A stretch of DNA of 64,000 nucleotides from Pigmentibacter ruber (GTDB taxonomy: Bacteria; Bdellovibrionota_B; Oligoflexia; Silvanigrellales; Silvanigrellaceae), in NCBI RefSeq assembly GCF_009792895.1, contig NZ_WSSC01000001.1, forward strand, positions 1,488,001 through 1,552,000, in the 5' to 3' direction. The notes under the pieces are model-generated. The model searched no databases, had not been told where the DNA came from, and saw nothing but the letters and a program-made list of their open reading frames with translations. The translations under genes and the position numbers were made by a program. Shown piece by piece: positions 26,149 through 36,091 of this stretch (position 1 is its first letter; each line of letters begins with the position of its first letter).

Positions 26149-27768
26149 TTATTTCACTCGTGCAACTACACAACTTGTAGTACCACCAAGACCCATACTT
26201 AATTTAACACAAATAAGGCCTTCTTCTTGTGCTTTGATCTCAACAACTTTATCCAATAATAAATTTCGATTTAATGAAGAAATTTTTGGATTAATTTTAT
26301 TTGGATCTATTCCAGATGGTAGTAATTTATATGTTTGTTGATTTGTTTTCTTGGTTCCTAACAATTGCGCTGTAAGTTCCCAACCCCCACCTACTGACAT
26401 ACCATGCCCAAAAATACCTTTTCTTGCTGAAATATATGCTGTTCTTGGAGCAAATTCATCTATTAAATTTAATTCATTCCAATCACCAGGTGTTCCTGTA
26501 GCATGCATATCCCAGAGAGCCACTTGTGCCGGCTGAATTCCAGCAGCAGCAAAAGCTCTTTTTATTGCTAATTTAGGCCCTTCTTTTGAAGGAGTAATGA
26601 TATGCTCAGCATCACTGCTCACACCTGCTCCAAGTATTTCTATTGGCAAAGGCTGGATATCAAATTTTTGCATTGCATCTTCAGCCGCTATAATCCAAGT
26701 GCACGATCCACCTGAAATATGGGTTCCGCGTAAATCGCAAAATGGAACTCCATGTGAATCACCTAACACAGCCAAACGACCATTATAAAAAGCGGAAATA
26801 AGCTCATTCGACGGATTTGCATCGGTGGCTCCTACTATCGCTGCATCTGTTCTGCCACTTTGGATTTCTAACAATGCTTGGTCAATCATAGAGCCAAAGG
26901 ATGCACATGCCCCTGAAAAGCCAGTTGCTGTTCCATGTAAATTAAGCAACATTGAAGCCTGTGCAGCAGCAACATTTGGAACATTCCATAATAGATTTGG
27001 AGAAGTGCTTTCCCATGGAGGAATAGGACAGTTATATTTATCAAGTAGATTTTTTCTTTGTTTTGATTTTGTTCTAATTAATGCTAATTTGGCAGCATCG
27101 ATATCAATTCCTACCACTGGTTGGGCTTCAATTTCTTTTAATTCAGTTAAAAATGTCTGATAATAGCTGGATTTTTGAACCCAAAAATCATTCCATTTTT
27201 TTAGAGCTTCAAAACGCTGCAGAGAATCTACAGGAAAGAGATCTGGTTGAGGAGGCGCGTCTGGATTCACTTTTATTTTATTTAAATGGTCGGAACATTC
27301 TTGATTTCTCACAGGATCTGCCCAAAATGCATTCCATTGAAAAAAACCTGCGTCTGACTCACGAGCCGACTTAAACATAACAGGCAAGTCAGCTAAACCA
27401 TTAGCATATTGTATAGTTATACGCGGATCTAAAGAGTGTAAGGCTTTTTCTAATCCTGGTCTTGATTTTAAGGCATCTATTAAACTTCCAACAGCATATT
27501 TAACTAAATCACCATTTTTTTCATTTAATAAAGTAAATCTTTTGGGTCCATGCCTTTCTTCTAACCAATCTTTATAGATAGAAAAATCAAACTTAGGGAT
27601 TCCTGCTAAAAAAACATTTGATAAGGATTGCTTTGGAGTTAAAGCTGATTCTCCTTTTTCAACAATTGCAAGAAATTCTTCCAAATTTGAAGCGCCTGGA
27701 GCGACTACTGATGCCGCATAAAGAAATACTTTTCTACGCTTTGGTAAAGAATTTGAAGATATAGTCAT
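26149..27768 (-). CDS. Beta-ketoacyl-ACP synthase, enlarged
   Basis: A thiolase-fold condensing enzyme of about 539 residues (FabF is about 410). Numbered from the ATG at 27768, Cys288 in GFSGACASFG, His422 in WDMHATGTPGD and His455 in IFGHGMSVGGGW make the Cys-His-His triad. These spacings match KAS II enzymes. The extra length is an insertion of over 100 residues before the active-site Cys (about 140-255), rich in Trp and Lys. The ATG at 27768 is preceded by AAGGAAG; further upstream starts lack one. No acyl carrier protein gene is adjacent. A role in specialised fatty-acid or lipid synthesis is likely but the product is unknown. Confidence 0.85.
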   Translation of the reverse strand: MTISSNSLPKRRKVFLYAASVVAPGASNLEEFLAIVEKGESALTPKQSLSNVFLAGIPKFDFSIYKDWLEERHGPKRFTLLNEKNGDLVKYAVGSLIDALKSRPGLEKALHSLDPRITIQYANGLADLPVMFKSARESDAGFFQWNAFWADPVRNQECSDHLNKIKVNPDAPPQPDLFPVDSLQRFEALKKWNDFWVQKSSYYQTFLTELKEIEAQPVVGIDIDAAKLALIRTKSKQRKNLLDKYNCPIPPWESTSPNLLWNVPNVAAAQASMLLNLHGTATGFSGACASFGSMIDQALLEIQSGRTDAAIVGATDANPSNELISAFYNGRLAVLGDSHGVPFCDLRGTHISGGSCTWIIAAEDAMQKFDIQPLPIEILGAGVSSDAEHIITPSKEGPKLAIKRAFAAAGIQPAQVALWDMHATGTPGDWNELNLIDEFAPRTAYISARKGIFGHGMSVGGGWELTAQLLGTKKTNQQTYKLLPSGIDPNKINPKISSLNRNLLLDKVVEIKAQEEGLICVKLSMGLGGTTSCVVARVK

Positions 27769-27995
27769 GTGCAACACTTCCTTTTTTGGTTGAATACTAA
27801 CCACAAGCGATAAATTTAAGCAAAGCTTGTCTTTATGGGTAAGCAATAATTAATTTAACAAAAATTATGTACTGTTAGCAAGACTCACTAAAAATCCAGA
27901 GGCTGATTATATGCATATTATTCTGATTCACAAGCTATTATGTCTAGAAGCAAAGAAATGCTCGAATTTGTTAGAGGAATTATAAATATTAAATT

Positions 27996-29117
27996 TTAGT
28001 CACTTCTTTTTTTTGGAGAACTCTCACTTGTAACTGCTAATTCTGACTTTCCCTTGGGGATTGCATACCATTTTTCTGCAATAATTTTATAGATATTTCC
28101 TTCTTTTCTAAGATACAAATATTTTCTTCCAAAATCTTTTTTATCCGGAGAAGAATATCTTTGCGTAAATTCAACTAATAGCTGATTTCTAAAAGCTAAA
28201 ATCTTTGGTTGACTAATTTCAACTTTAATTTCCCCAGCCCGTAATTTTGCCAGCTTTTCTTTATACTCGTACCAACCTTCTTTATTTTTTCCTAATGATT
28301 GAAATTGAGGAGAATAAAAACTTAAATATGTTTCGAAATCTGAGCTTTCCCAACTTGTCCGCCAAGATTCAATCATTTCAGAAACTCTGGCTCTTTCTTT
28401 TAAGAGATCTTCATGTGGAACTACAGACATTTTATCTACAATCACAACAGGAGTTTGATATTCAGAAATATATTGTGAAATATCAAGAACATCTTCATTT
28501 CTTAAGGCCACACAACCTTCTGTATCAAAAGGTCGCTGCATCCGGTCATCTTTATCAACCCCATGAATCCAAATGCCAGAACCGGTTTTTCTTTGTCTCT
28601 TGTCAAAGATATTAGGATAGTCAAGCACAAAAGCTTTAGGACCATATTTCCTTGCAGAAGGCCCCCATTTCTGAATTAAGTCAGCTCCATCTTTTTGTCC
28701 GACAATAAAATATATACCTTCAGGAGTTCGATTGTCTCCTCTAAATTTTTTATCGCCTTGCTCTTTTCCTGTTATTGCAAGATAAGTTTTTACTAAAGTA
28801 TAATTACCATTTAACAACATTTTAAATACGCTTAATTTATGCAAATTTTTTTCAACGACAATGGCGTGAATTGGAAGATAAGCACCCAAACTAACAAATG
28901 CAGAAGGGATATGATTTAAAACTAAATTTGAAGATACTTCACTTTTAGTTTGAGATTGTTTTTGAAAAAGTTCTTTCGACTCTTTTGTAAAAAAATCTTT
29001 TGTTTCCTGAGAATAAAGAGTTTCAGAACTAAAAACTGCGATAAACAGAATTAGGGCATACACAACAGATAAAAATTTATAATCTTTAAATTTTATGCCC
29101 TGACTAAGTCTCTTCAC
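27996..29117 (-). CDS. L,D-transpeptidase (YkuD) with C-terminal NTF2-like domain
   Basis: A 373-residue exported protein. After a signal-like segment (about 14-36), residues 80-215 form the YkuD catalytic domain with His185 in IWIHG and Cys202 in DTEGCVALRN, the signature of L,D-transpeptidases that crosslink peptidoglycan or attach proteins to it. Residues 235-355 have the layout of an NTF2/SnoaL-like domain (SWESSDFETYLSFYSPQF, then paired strands and EKWY), often found on bacterial murein transpeptidases of this type. It probably acts in the periplasm on the cell wall. The gene lies about 30 bases downstream of the PfkB kinase gene. Confidence 0.9.
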   Translation of the reverse strand: MKRLSQGIKFKDYKFLSVVYALILFIAVFSSETLYSQETKDFFTKESKELFQKQSQTKSEVSSNLVLNHIPSAFVSLGAYLPIHAIVVEKNLHKLSVFKMLLNGNYTLVKTYLAITGKEQGDKKFRGDNRTPEGIYFIVGQKDGADLIQKWGPSARKYGPKAFVLDYPNIFDKRQRKTGSGIWIHGVDKDDRMQRPFDTEGCVALRNEDVLDISQYISEYQTPVVIVDKMSVVPHEDLLKERARVSEMIESWRTSWESSDFETYLSFYSPQFQSLGKNKEGWYEYKEKLAKLRAGEIKVEISQPKILAFRNQLLVEFTQRYSSPDKKDFGRKYLYLRKEGNIYKIIAEKWYAIPKGKSELAVTSESSPKKRSD

Positions 29118-29149
29118 ACCACTCCCTTATTCCAGAAGTGTAGAGCTAT

Positions 29150-30169
29150 TTATCTAATAATAGCTTCTACTTGTGCTCGGATATTAGATGAAAGACGAAC
29201 CCCCATGTATGAAACCGTATCAGACGCTAAAAGAGTTGCAATTTGCCCAGATTGTTCAATGGTTAGGCCATTGCAAAGGCCATACATAAAGCCGCCTGCA
29301 AACATATCCCCCGCACCTGTTGTATCGGCAACTTCTACTTTTTTTGCAGGAATAAAAATTACATTTTCGTCATGGGCAATATATGCACCATTTTCTCCGT
29401 CTTTAACCACACATAACTGAACAGTTTTAGCTAGTTCCAAAGCTGCAGATTTAGGTTCCATTTCAAGCAGCATTTTTGCTTCTTCAGCATTTAAAAAAAC
29501 AAGATGAGTTTTTTCTAGAAGAGAAAAAATAGTCTTTTTACCGTGTCTTTTTATAACAAATGGATCGGCAACATCGAATGCTACTTTGACATCATTCAAA
29601 AGAGCAAAATCAATTGCCGCATGTAGGGCATCGATTTGATTTTGGGTATCAAGCATATAGCCAGTTGTGAAAAGAATTTTAGAGTTTGCAATATCATCAA
29701 AAGGTAAATCGCTTGGCATATATTTTCTACATGCTCCAAGATAAGTATTTAATGTTCTTTCACCATCGGGTGTAACAACTACGAGACATGTACCTGTATG
29801 AGTTTGCCCCTGCACAGAAAGTCGATTATTTATACCCAATTCTGCTAACCGACTTGCAAACGCTTTACCATAAGCATCTTCACCAACACAGCTGCTATAA
29901 CTTGTTTTTGCACCTAATACGGCTAAACCCCTCACAGCATTAGATGCACTACCTCCAAGCTCAACTTCAGGACGCACATTTCCCAAATTTTGCAATACTT
30001 TTTTTTGCGTCTCTTCATCAACCAACTGCATAATTCCTTTGGTCATACCAAAGTTTTTTAAATCTGAATCATTTGCACGCACCAATAAATCTATTAATGC
30101 ATTTTCTATTGAGACAACATCAAGCTTATGTTTAAACTGCTCTGAAGAAAAGAAAGTATTCCGAATCAT
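29150..30169 (-). CDS. PfkB family carbohydrate/nucleoside kinase
   Basis: A 339-residue ribokinase-family enzyme. The N-terminal substrate motif appears as ELGGSASNAVRGLAVLGA and the C-terminal PfkB signature as VADTTGAGDMFAGGFMYG, with the catalytic base Asp in GAGD. The combination with a long lid and VVKDGENGAYI is close to the adenosine kinase/ribokinase group, and annotation as adenosine kinase or sugar kinase is common for such proteins. The exact substrate cannot be assigned. It follows the lipoprotein gene at 30216 after a short gap containing a hairpin. Confidence 0.88.
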   Translation of the reverse strand: MIRNTFFSSEQFKHKLDVVSIENALIDLLVRANDSDLKNFGMTKGIMQLVDEETQKKVLQNLGNVRPEVELGGSASNAVRGLAVLGAKTSYSSCVGEDAYGKAFASRLAELGINNRLSVQGQTHTGTCLVVVTPDGERTLNTYLGACRKYMPSDLPFDDIANSKILFTTGYMLDTQNQIDALHAAIDFALLNDVKVAFDVADPFVIKRHGKKTIFSLLEKTHLVFLNAEEAKMLLEMEPKSAALELAKTVQLCVVKDGENGAYIAHDENVIFIPAKKVEVADTTGAGDMFAGGFMYGLCNGLTIEQSGQIATLLASDTVSYMGVRLSSNIRAQVEAIIR

Positions 30170-30193
30170 ATATCCCTCTAAATTTTACTTTAT

Positions 30194-30213
30194 TCTTCAG
30201 AAACTTCTGAAGA
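30194..30213. repeat. 9-bp palindromic hairpin between lipoprotein and kinase genes
   Basis: TCTTCAGAA and TTCTGAAGA flank an AC centre, a perfect inverted repeat directly after the lipoprotein stop on the minus strand. There is no clear T-tract behind it, so it may be an inefficient terminator or an mRNA-stabilising 3' hairpin. Confidence 0.5.
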
Positions 30214-30215
30214 GA

Positions 30216-31217
30216 TTATTGAGTTGTAAATGGACCTAGAATTTTTAAGTCTACTCCACCAAGCAAGTCTCTGACTACGACCAACCCACCGACTGTATTA
30301 CCTGAACCTACACCAGGATTCCAGGTAGTTGAAGAAGATGTGTCTAAATTTATAGAACCAGTAGAGACATACCACTGCACCCTTGAACTTGGTGTGTATA
30401 AGGAATTGTTAGGATCCCTTGGAGAAGGCACTGATGGAGAATTTAAATTTATATTAATACTCACACTACTCCCTGATACACTTGAATTACTTGAAGGTGA
30501 AATACTATTGATTAATAAAGGATTATTTGTAACTGCTAGACCATTTTTAATTTGTGTCACTTTACTAGAACTAGCATTTGCCGGAAATGTTGTTGAAGTC
30601 CACCAAGAATCAGTGGGTTCTGGTAAAAAATAAAATGAATAAAATCCATTATCACTAGAAACCCCAGAATTAGCTGTATAAGAAATTTGAAATCCTGGAA
30701 TATCTTTAACATTCGACATATAGGTATTTAAATTTGTTGTGTTAAGGTTTGTACAATTCACAGTATAATCAAATACAGTTAATCTAAAAGGAGTTGTCTG
30801 TACCGTTGTTGTTGTTGATGAGCTAAAAAAAGTACTCGAGGATACTAATGTGCCCGTTGTACCTGCAGAAACACCCCTTGCACCACCACCATTACTTAAA
30901 TAATTATTTCCTATAGCATATGCAGTTATACTATTTATTGTTAACGTAGGAATTTCTGAAGTTGGAGAAATTGTTACTAAATAAAAATGTGTATTTGTAC
31001 AAGAATTAGTTGATGATGTTAAACGCACAGGAAACTGTTGCGTGGATGTTCCTGAAAAAGAATTTCCTGATACCAATGCCGAATTTTGAAAAACTGCTGC
31101 AACAACTCTAACTTTATTTATGACATAGTAGTTATTATCTGTTGGACTGCAACTATTTGTCATGAGATAAACAAACAATAAAGTAACTGTGGCAAATATG
31201 TTTCGATAAAATAACAT
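30216..31217 (-). CDS. Lipoprotein of unknown function, linked to a TonB-dependent receptor
   Basis: A 333-residue protein with a lipoprotein signal (hydrophobic stretch 7-20, MTNSC with Cys23). The mature part is very rich in Ser, Thr and Asn, with many short beta strands, and has no motif that I recognise. It begins 14 bases after the stop of the TonB-dependent receptor gene, so the two are one operon. By analogy with SusC/SusD-like pairs it may be a surface partner that helps capture the receptor's ligand, but there is no SusD similarity and this is only inference from position. Confidence 0.75.
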   Translation of the reverse strand: MLFYRNIFATVTLLFVYLMTNSCSPTDNNYYVINKVRVVAAVFQNSALVSGNSFSGTSTQQFPVRLTSSTNSCTNTHFYLVTISPTSEIPTLTINSITAYAIGNNYLSNGGGARGVSAGTTGTLVSSSTFFSSSTTTTVQTTPFRLTVFDYTVNCTNLNTTNLNTYMSNVKDIPGFQISYTANSGVSSDNGFYSFYFLPEPTDSWWTSTTFPANASSSKVTQIKNGLAVTNNPLLINSISPSSNSSVSGSSVSININLNSPSVPSPRDPNNSLYTPSSRVQWYVSTGSINLDTSSSTTWNPGVGSGNTVGGLVVVRDLLGGVDLKILGPFTTQ

Positions 31218-31231
31218 AGAAAATCCTTATA

Positions 31232-33598
31232 TTAAAATTTTGCAATAACACCTATAGAAGGAAGTATGGGTAAACCAGTTACACTTACAGTATTTGAATA
31301 GTCTCGATTAAAAGTAGTGTAAGCTACGTTACTTCTATTAAATAAATTTAAAATATTTAAATAAGATGTTAATGTCCAATCAGTAAATAAAAAGTCATAT
31401 TCTGTTCTGAAATCTACTTCCATAAAGTAAGGCGAACGCCCATCATTTTTATTAATAAGATAAGTATTTCCATCTGGAGCTGCAGCATATACACCAGTAT
31501 TTTGATTAAATGTACCGCCTTGTACCGTAGAATAAGGATTACCTGTCATATATTGTATTCTAAATCCAGCATTCCAACGACTTGTAATTTTTTGTCCATA
31601 AACCAAATTAAAGGAATGTGTTCTATCATAATCTGAGTAACGCCATGCACCTGTTCCAGGATCTCTTACTTCTGCCATACTCCAACCATAACTAATCCAG
31701 CCAAACCAGAAGTCAGATGGTTTTTTCTTTAGAAAAAACTCTACTCCTTTTGCTCTAGATTGAATTGAGTTTTCAAATTTATTATTTGAATTATTTACTG
31801 CTGGACCTGTTAAATTATTACTTGTTTTGTACCAAAATTGAAGATCTGTTGAATAATTGTCCCAAAATTTAGATTCATGACCGACTACATACTGAATATT
31901 TCTTTCTAAATCTAAATTTGGATTACCATACCCAGAGATTAAATATTGTATAGCGGGTAATTGGCTGTAATATCCCCAAGCTGCTTTTAATGTTTGCCCT
32001 TCCATAAACTCATAGCGAACTCCAATTCTTGGATCAATTGCTAATTGATTTGCCGAAGGTCCTTTTAAAACATTTACTCCAGGATTAAATTTTAAAGGCT
32101 TAATTGGTGAATATGTAAAATCCAAAAACGTATCACCATAAAAGTAATTGTCAGTAACAGTTGTTTTATTTCTTGGCGCTAGTTCAGGATCAAAATAAAT
32201 AGTTGGATCTCCACTAGGGTATTGAACAACATCAATTCCAACCTGATTTCTTGCAACTTTAGGTCTTATGCCTAGTGTATACGAAAATTGGTCATTTACT
32301 TTTTTATCTAATGCTAAACCTAACACAAATAAATGGCTTTTTGCATCGATAACATCATTAAAAATATTTTGTTGAAAAACTAAATAGCGTTGTTCACCAA
32401 AAATATTCAAACCATAGCCATTTCCTAAATTAAAATTATATTTTACGCCTGAAACTTCTGTATAATTATAAAAACTAAAACTATTTTTTCCTGAAGCCGT
32501 ATTACTGTTACCTATATCAGAAGATAAAGAAACTCTATCAGCAGCTCCTAAAAGATAAGCCTGCCATGTACCGCTTGAATGATTTCCATTAAAAACAAAT
32601 TGATAATCTGTTGCTTGAGGTATCGTAACAAAACTAGAATCACTCGCTAATTTTTGTATTAAAGGTTTATAGAGTTCTAAATAAGTCCGCCTGAAACCCA
32701 TGCGAAATCCAACTGCATCATTATCTTTTTCATTTGTTGTATTGTTATCTACTTGAGTAGTATTAGCAGCTACTTTTTCTGATTCACTCTTTTCTTTGCC
32801 AAAAGCATTACCTTCTAAGTAAATTCCACTTTGAATCATCCCAAGTTCAAATTCACCCGATAATTTTTTTGGAATACTTCCTGGAGATCTTAATTGAATC
32901 ACTCCCCCAATTGTATCAGTATATCTAGCACTAAAAGCACCTGGATAAAAATCCATAGACTCTATCATTCTGCTTGGAATAATAGTCTGAGCTCCACCGA
33001 AATGAAATATAAAAGGTAACAACAGGTCATCATAATAATATGAATTGTCACCCGGTAACCCACCACGGACAACGATATCTGCACTTCCTACACTAGCAGG
33101 TAAAACAGAAGGCAAAGTTTGTAATAATTTAACAGCATCACGCGAAGTGCCAGGAGCTTGATCTATTTCATCAGCTTGAAAAGATGTTTGAGATATTTCA
33201 TCTTTCTTTTTTGCTCGAATAATTCCATATCCACCATATTCGGGAGAAGGCTCAAGTAAGAAAGGGGACTCACTTTGCAGTTTTCCATCTTCTATTTTAA
33301 TTTTTAAATCTTGAAAATTTTCAGCGCGAATGACAATACCTTTTGAGTTTTTACTAACAATTATAGTAAAAAAACCATCATTATTTGATCTTGTTGTTAT
33401 TTGACGATCGCTTTCATCAAATATCATAGCATCCACAATATCTGTTCTTGAACCTAAAGCACGAACTTTGCCTTGAATTTTTATTTTTCCTTCAAGACTT
33501 GCATCTTGTGTTTTTTGTTGCACAGGTGTATTTTGGGCATAGATCATCTGATTTGAAAACAATACGATGATAATGAGTGGCACGTTTTTCTTAAACAT
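31232..33598 (-). CDS. TonB-dependent outer-membrane receptor
   Basis: A 788-residue receptor. Signal peptide to about residue 21 (MIYAQ). Residues 38-110 form a carboxypeptidase-regulatory-like beta domain (GKVRALGSRTDIVDAMIFDE), then the plug domain at about 140-240 with DIVVRGGLPGDNSYYYDD and GAFSARYTDTIGGVIQL. A 22-strand barrel pattern fills the rest, ending with an aromatic C-terminus (GVIAKF). It imports a ligand too large for porins, using energy from TonB-ExbB-ExbD. The ligand is unknown. ExbB/ExbD (60 kb) and a TonB-like protein (48 kb) are elsewhere in the window. Confidence 0.9.
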   Translation of the reverse strand: MFKKNVPLIIIVLFSNQMIYAQNTPVQQKTQDASLEGKIKIQGKVRALGSRTDIVDAMIFDESDRQITTRSNNDGFFTIIVSKNSKGIVIRAENFQDLKIKIEDGKLQSESPFLLEPSPEYGGYGIIRAKKKDEISQTSFQADEIDQAPGTSRDAVKLLQTLPSVLPASVGSADIVVRGGLPGDNSYYYDDLLLPFIFHFGGAQTIIPSRMIESMDFYPGAFSARYTDTIGGVIQLRSPGSIPKKLSGEFELGMIQSGIYLEGNAFGKEKSESEKVAANTTQVDNNTTNEKDNDAVGFRMGFRRTYLELYKPLIQKLASDSSFVTIPQATDYQFVFNGNHSSGTWQAYLLGAADRVSLSSDIGNSNTASGKNSFSFYNYTEVSGVKYNFNLGNGYGLNIFGEQRYLVFQQNIFNDVIDAKSHLFVLGLALDKKVNDQFSYTLGIRPKVARNQVGIDVVQYPSGDPTIYFDPELAPRNKTTVTDNYFYGDTFLDFTYSPIKPLKFNPGVNVLKGPSANQLAIDPRIGVRYEFMEGQTLKAAWGYYSQLPAIQYLISGYGNPNLDLERNIQYVVGHESKFWDNYSTDLQFWYKTSNNLTGPAVNNSNNKFENSIQSRAKGVEFFLKKKPSDFWFGWISYGWSMAEVRDPGTGAWRYSDYDRTHSFNLVYGQKITSRWNAGFRIQYMTGNPYSTVQGGTFNQNTGVYAAAPDGNTYLINKNDGRSPYFMEVDFRTEYDFLFTDWTLTSYLNILNLFNRSNVAYTTFNRDYSNTVSVTGLPILPSIGVIAKF

Positions 33599-33847
33599 TG
33601 TTTGAACCTATTATATTTACATTATCAATAATTAAACACTCAGATAAAAATACCATAAAAAACTATTATTTTTCAAAATATGGAATTCAAAAATTTGAAA
33701 AATAAAATTGCTTAATTTTTAATCAAATTTATTTTTTTTGTTATTTTACAATTTTGCTTATTCAATATAATAAACTCATTTAAGGTTCTCTATTTATTAT
33801 GTCAACTTTTATTTATAATAGAGAATGTTTCAACCGAAAGGCATTGC

Positions 33848-35482
33848 GTGAACTCATTTGAAAAAACAACTGTTTTTTTTCTCAAACCATTTGATTTAAA
33901 AAGAACTCATTTTTGGTTCATTTTATTTTTGTTTCTATTACTGCGGATAATTTGGGCAATTTTTTTTCCCATGGGCAATGATGAAGTATACTACTGGGAA
34001 TGGTCGAGAGTGCTACAGCTTAGTTACGTTGACGCCCCCCCTTTTGTTGCTTGGCAAAGTTATCTTGGCAATTTAATTTTTGATAATTCTTTAGGTGCAA
34101 GATTTTTTCTTCCTTTATTTTATTTTATATCAACTTTATTTTTACTTTTAAGTGCAGAAAAATTCGCAAAGTTACAAAACAAAATTTTTACAAATGAAAT
34201 TGCTTTTTCTGTAATTATTATGACCCAACTCGTCCCAGTTTTTTCATTAGAGGGATTTATGTTACTACCAGATAATGGGTTGTTATTTGGTATTTCAGGT
34301 TCTCTTTATTTTTTGCTATCTGCTTTAGAAGTTCAACAAAAGAAACAACTTCTGCATTTACCGCTAAAATATGCTTTTTTTGCAGGATTTTTTATTGGAA
34401 TAGCTGGACTTTCAAAATATCACGCCCTTCCAATCAGTATAGGATTTTTTATTTCCATTTTGTTTTATAGAGGATTAAAAAAAAGCATCTCTGATATTCC
34501 ATTTTGGTTGCTAACTGTCTTATCTAGCATTTTAGTTGTTAGCCCTGTTCTAATTTGGAATTTTGAACATCAATTTGCATCTTTTCACTTTCAAAGCCAA
34601 CATGGTTTTGCTGGATTTTCATTAAATTTAAAAGCTTTTAGCAAATTTATTTTAGGTACCATTTTTTATCTTTACCCATGGTTTTTTGTGGTATTTTTTG
34701 TGTTTATTTATCAAAATTTAAAACGAAAAAAATTTTTAACCTCAATTAATAATGTAGTTATTTTTCCATTTCTGATATTATTTATAATAATTTTAACTTC
34801 CGCATTAGGAAAGCAAGCTTTACCGCATTGGACAATGCCAGGTTTTTTTCTTCTCATACCCGCTTTAGCTGTTCAATGGCATCCTTTTACTAATAAATAT
34901 TTTAAACGCTGGAAAATATATTTAAAATTATCTGCAAGCATTTCAATATTAATTCCAACAGTATTATGTTTTGATCAATTCAATCAATTTGTATTACGGG
35001 CTTATGTGTTTTTCAAAGGAAATGCTGACGATCTTTTTCAAGTTCTTGCGTGGCAAAGTTTACAGAACGATTTAAAAAAACAAGTTAAGATTGATATAGA
35101 AACAAAACCTTTTAATCCTTATAAATTAAATTGTAAAGGCTCTGATTTTATCTTTGCTTCATTAAAATGGTATTGGACTGCTCAAATGGCTTTTCATTTT
35201 CAGAATCAACCTAAAATATATAACTTTGACTTTATAAATACTTCATTTTATTTATGGAGGGATAATCTTCCGCGTTTAGCAAATTGCAATATCATATTAC
35301 TAGGAAGTAAAGACCATTTTGATCAAAATTTAATTGAAGAAGTCATGGATATACATGAAAAAAAAGAAATTCATATTTATCCATATTCAGGCGAAAACAT
35401 AATCTACTTGAAAGGAAGAATGAAGGAAGAAGCTAAGCTAAAAGAAATATATGATAAACAAACAAAAAAAATAAAATTTTAA
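33848..35482 (+). CDS. ArnT-like (GT39/83) membrane glycosyltransferase
   Basis: A 544-residue integral membrane protein with around ten hydrophobic segments and a soluble C-terminal part. The first periplasmic loop carries GNDEVYYWEWSRVLQLSYVDAPPF, the acidic motif of PMT/ArnT enzymes, with Asp-Glu and Tyr-Tyr residues for the lipid-phosphate sugar donor. Members move a sugar from an undecaprenyl or polyprenyl phosphate onto lipid A, glycans or protein. GTG start with an AAAGG ribosome binding site. Substrate is unknown; lipid A modification is one option. Confidence 0.88.
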   Translation: MNSFEKTTVFFLKPFDLKRTHFWFILFLFLLLRIIWAIFFPMGNDEVYYWEWSRVLQLSYVDAPPFVAWQSYLGNLIFDNSLGARFFLPLFYFISTLFLLLSAEKFAKLQNKIFTNEIAFSVIIMTQLVPVFSLEGFMLLPDNGLLFGISGSLYFLLSALEVQQKKQLLHLPLKYAFFAGFFIGIAGLSKYHALPISIGFFISILFYRGLKKSISDIPFWLLTVLSSILVVSPVLIWNFEHQFASFHFQSQHGFAGFSLNLKAFSKFILGTIFYLYPWFFVVFFVFIYQNLKRKKFLTSINNVVIFPFLILFIIILTSALGKQALPHWTMPGFFLLIPALAVQWHPFTNKYFKRWKIYLKLSASISILIPTVLCFDQFNQFVLRAYVFFKGNADDLFQVLAWQSLQNDLKKQVKIDIETKPFNPYKLNCKGSDFIFASLKWYWTAQMAFHFQNQPKIYNFDFINTSFYLWRDNLPRLANCNIILLGSKDHFDQNLIEEVMDIHEKKEIHIYPYSGENIIYLKGRMKEEAKLKEIYDKQTKKIKF

Positions 35483-35488
35483 CTTATA

Positions 35489-35893
35489 TCAAGTGAAATT
35501 TTTAAGTTTTTCTAATATATCTTTTAAAGCACATCTTACAATTTCTATCTCCCACGTATGACCTTTTGCCGAATGTTCCAAATCTTGAATCCATTCCACT
35601 AAATTGCTTACAATTTTAACACTTGACTGAGATTCTTTGTCATCTAACTCGTCGTCTGAAAGTTGTTCCAAATAAGTCTTCCAAGAAGATAAGGGAGCAT
35701 CAAGCATGTTCACTAATCTATTTAATCGTTTGGTTTGATCTTGTCCTTCCCAATCACCACTTACTTGAAAGGGGTACCAATCAAGCTCATGCCTATGTAG
35801 CCATAAATGCGCGCCGTTACTTAACGCAACACGTCTGAAGTCATCTGGGAGAGCATTTTGAAAACCGTCTGGCCTTTTCCAGATCACATGCAT
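35489..35893 (-). CDS. Conserved-looking small protein of unknown function
   Basis: A 134-residue soluble acidic protein that I do not recognise. The N-terminal half is rich in Trp and His (VIWKRPDGF, GAHLWLHRHELDWYPFQVSGDW), and the C-terminal half is helical (about 75-130). No signal peptide or membrane segment. It is convergent with the ArnT-like gene, six bases from its stop. Codon use looks like its neighbours, so it appears to be a real gene. Confidence 0.65.
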   Translation of the reverse strand: MHVIWKRPDGFQNALPDDFRRVALSNGAHLWLHRHELDWYPFQVSGDWEGQDQTKRLNRLVNMLDAPLSSWKTYLEQLSDDELDDKESQSSVKIVSNLVEWIQDLEHSAKGHTWEIEIVRCALKDILEKLKNFT

Positions 35894-36091
35894 AATCTAA
35901 CCTCACATAATTTAAAGGACACCTTGATGGTGTGCAAATTAAGTCTTGATAATACAACCGAAAGAAAAATAAACAAGCTCAAAAAAATTGAAATCCCTAA
36001 AGCTGATAGCATATTTTTATATTATGTATTAAAGTCTTTTTGGTTTTCTGTTTTCTAAAACAAAAAACCTTTTTTCAAAAGGAGTTTTATT

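Noticed and set aside
26351-27374. Several plus-strand open frames of 60-110 residues
   Set aside because: They are antisense shadows of the ketoacyl synthase, whose motifs and length are clear.
35858-36058. Plus-strand 66-residue open frame before the glutaredoxin gene
   Set aside because: It overlaps the start of a better minus-strand gene, has no recognisable feature or ribosome binding site and unusual composition.
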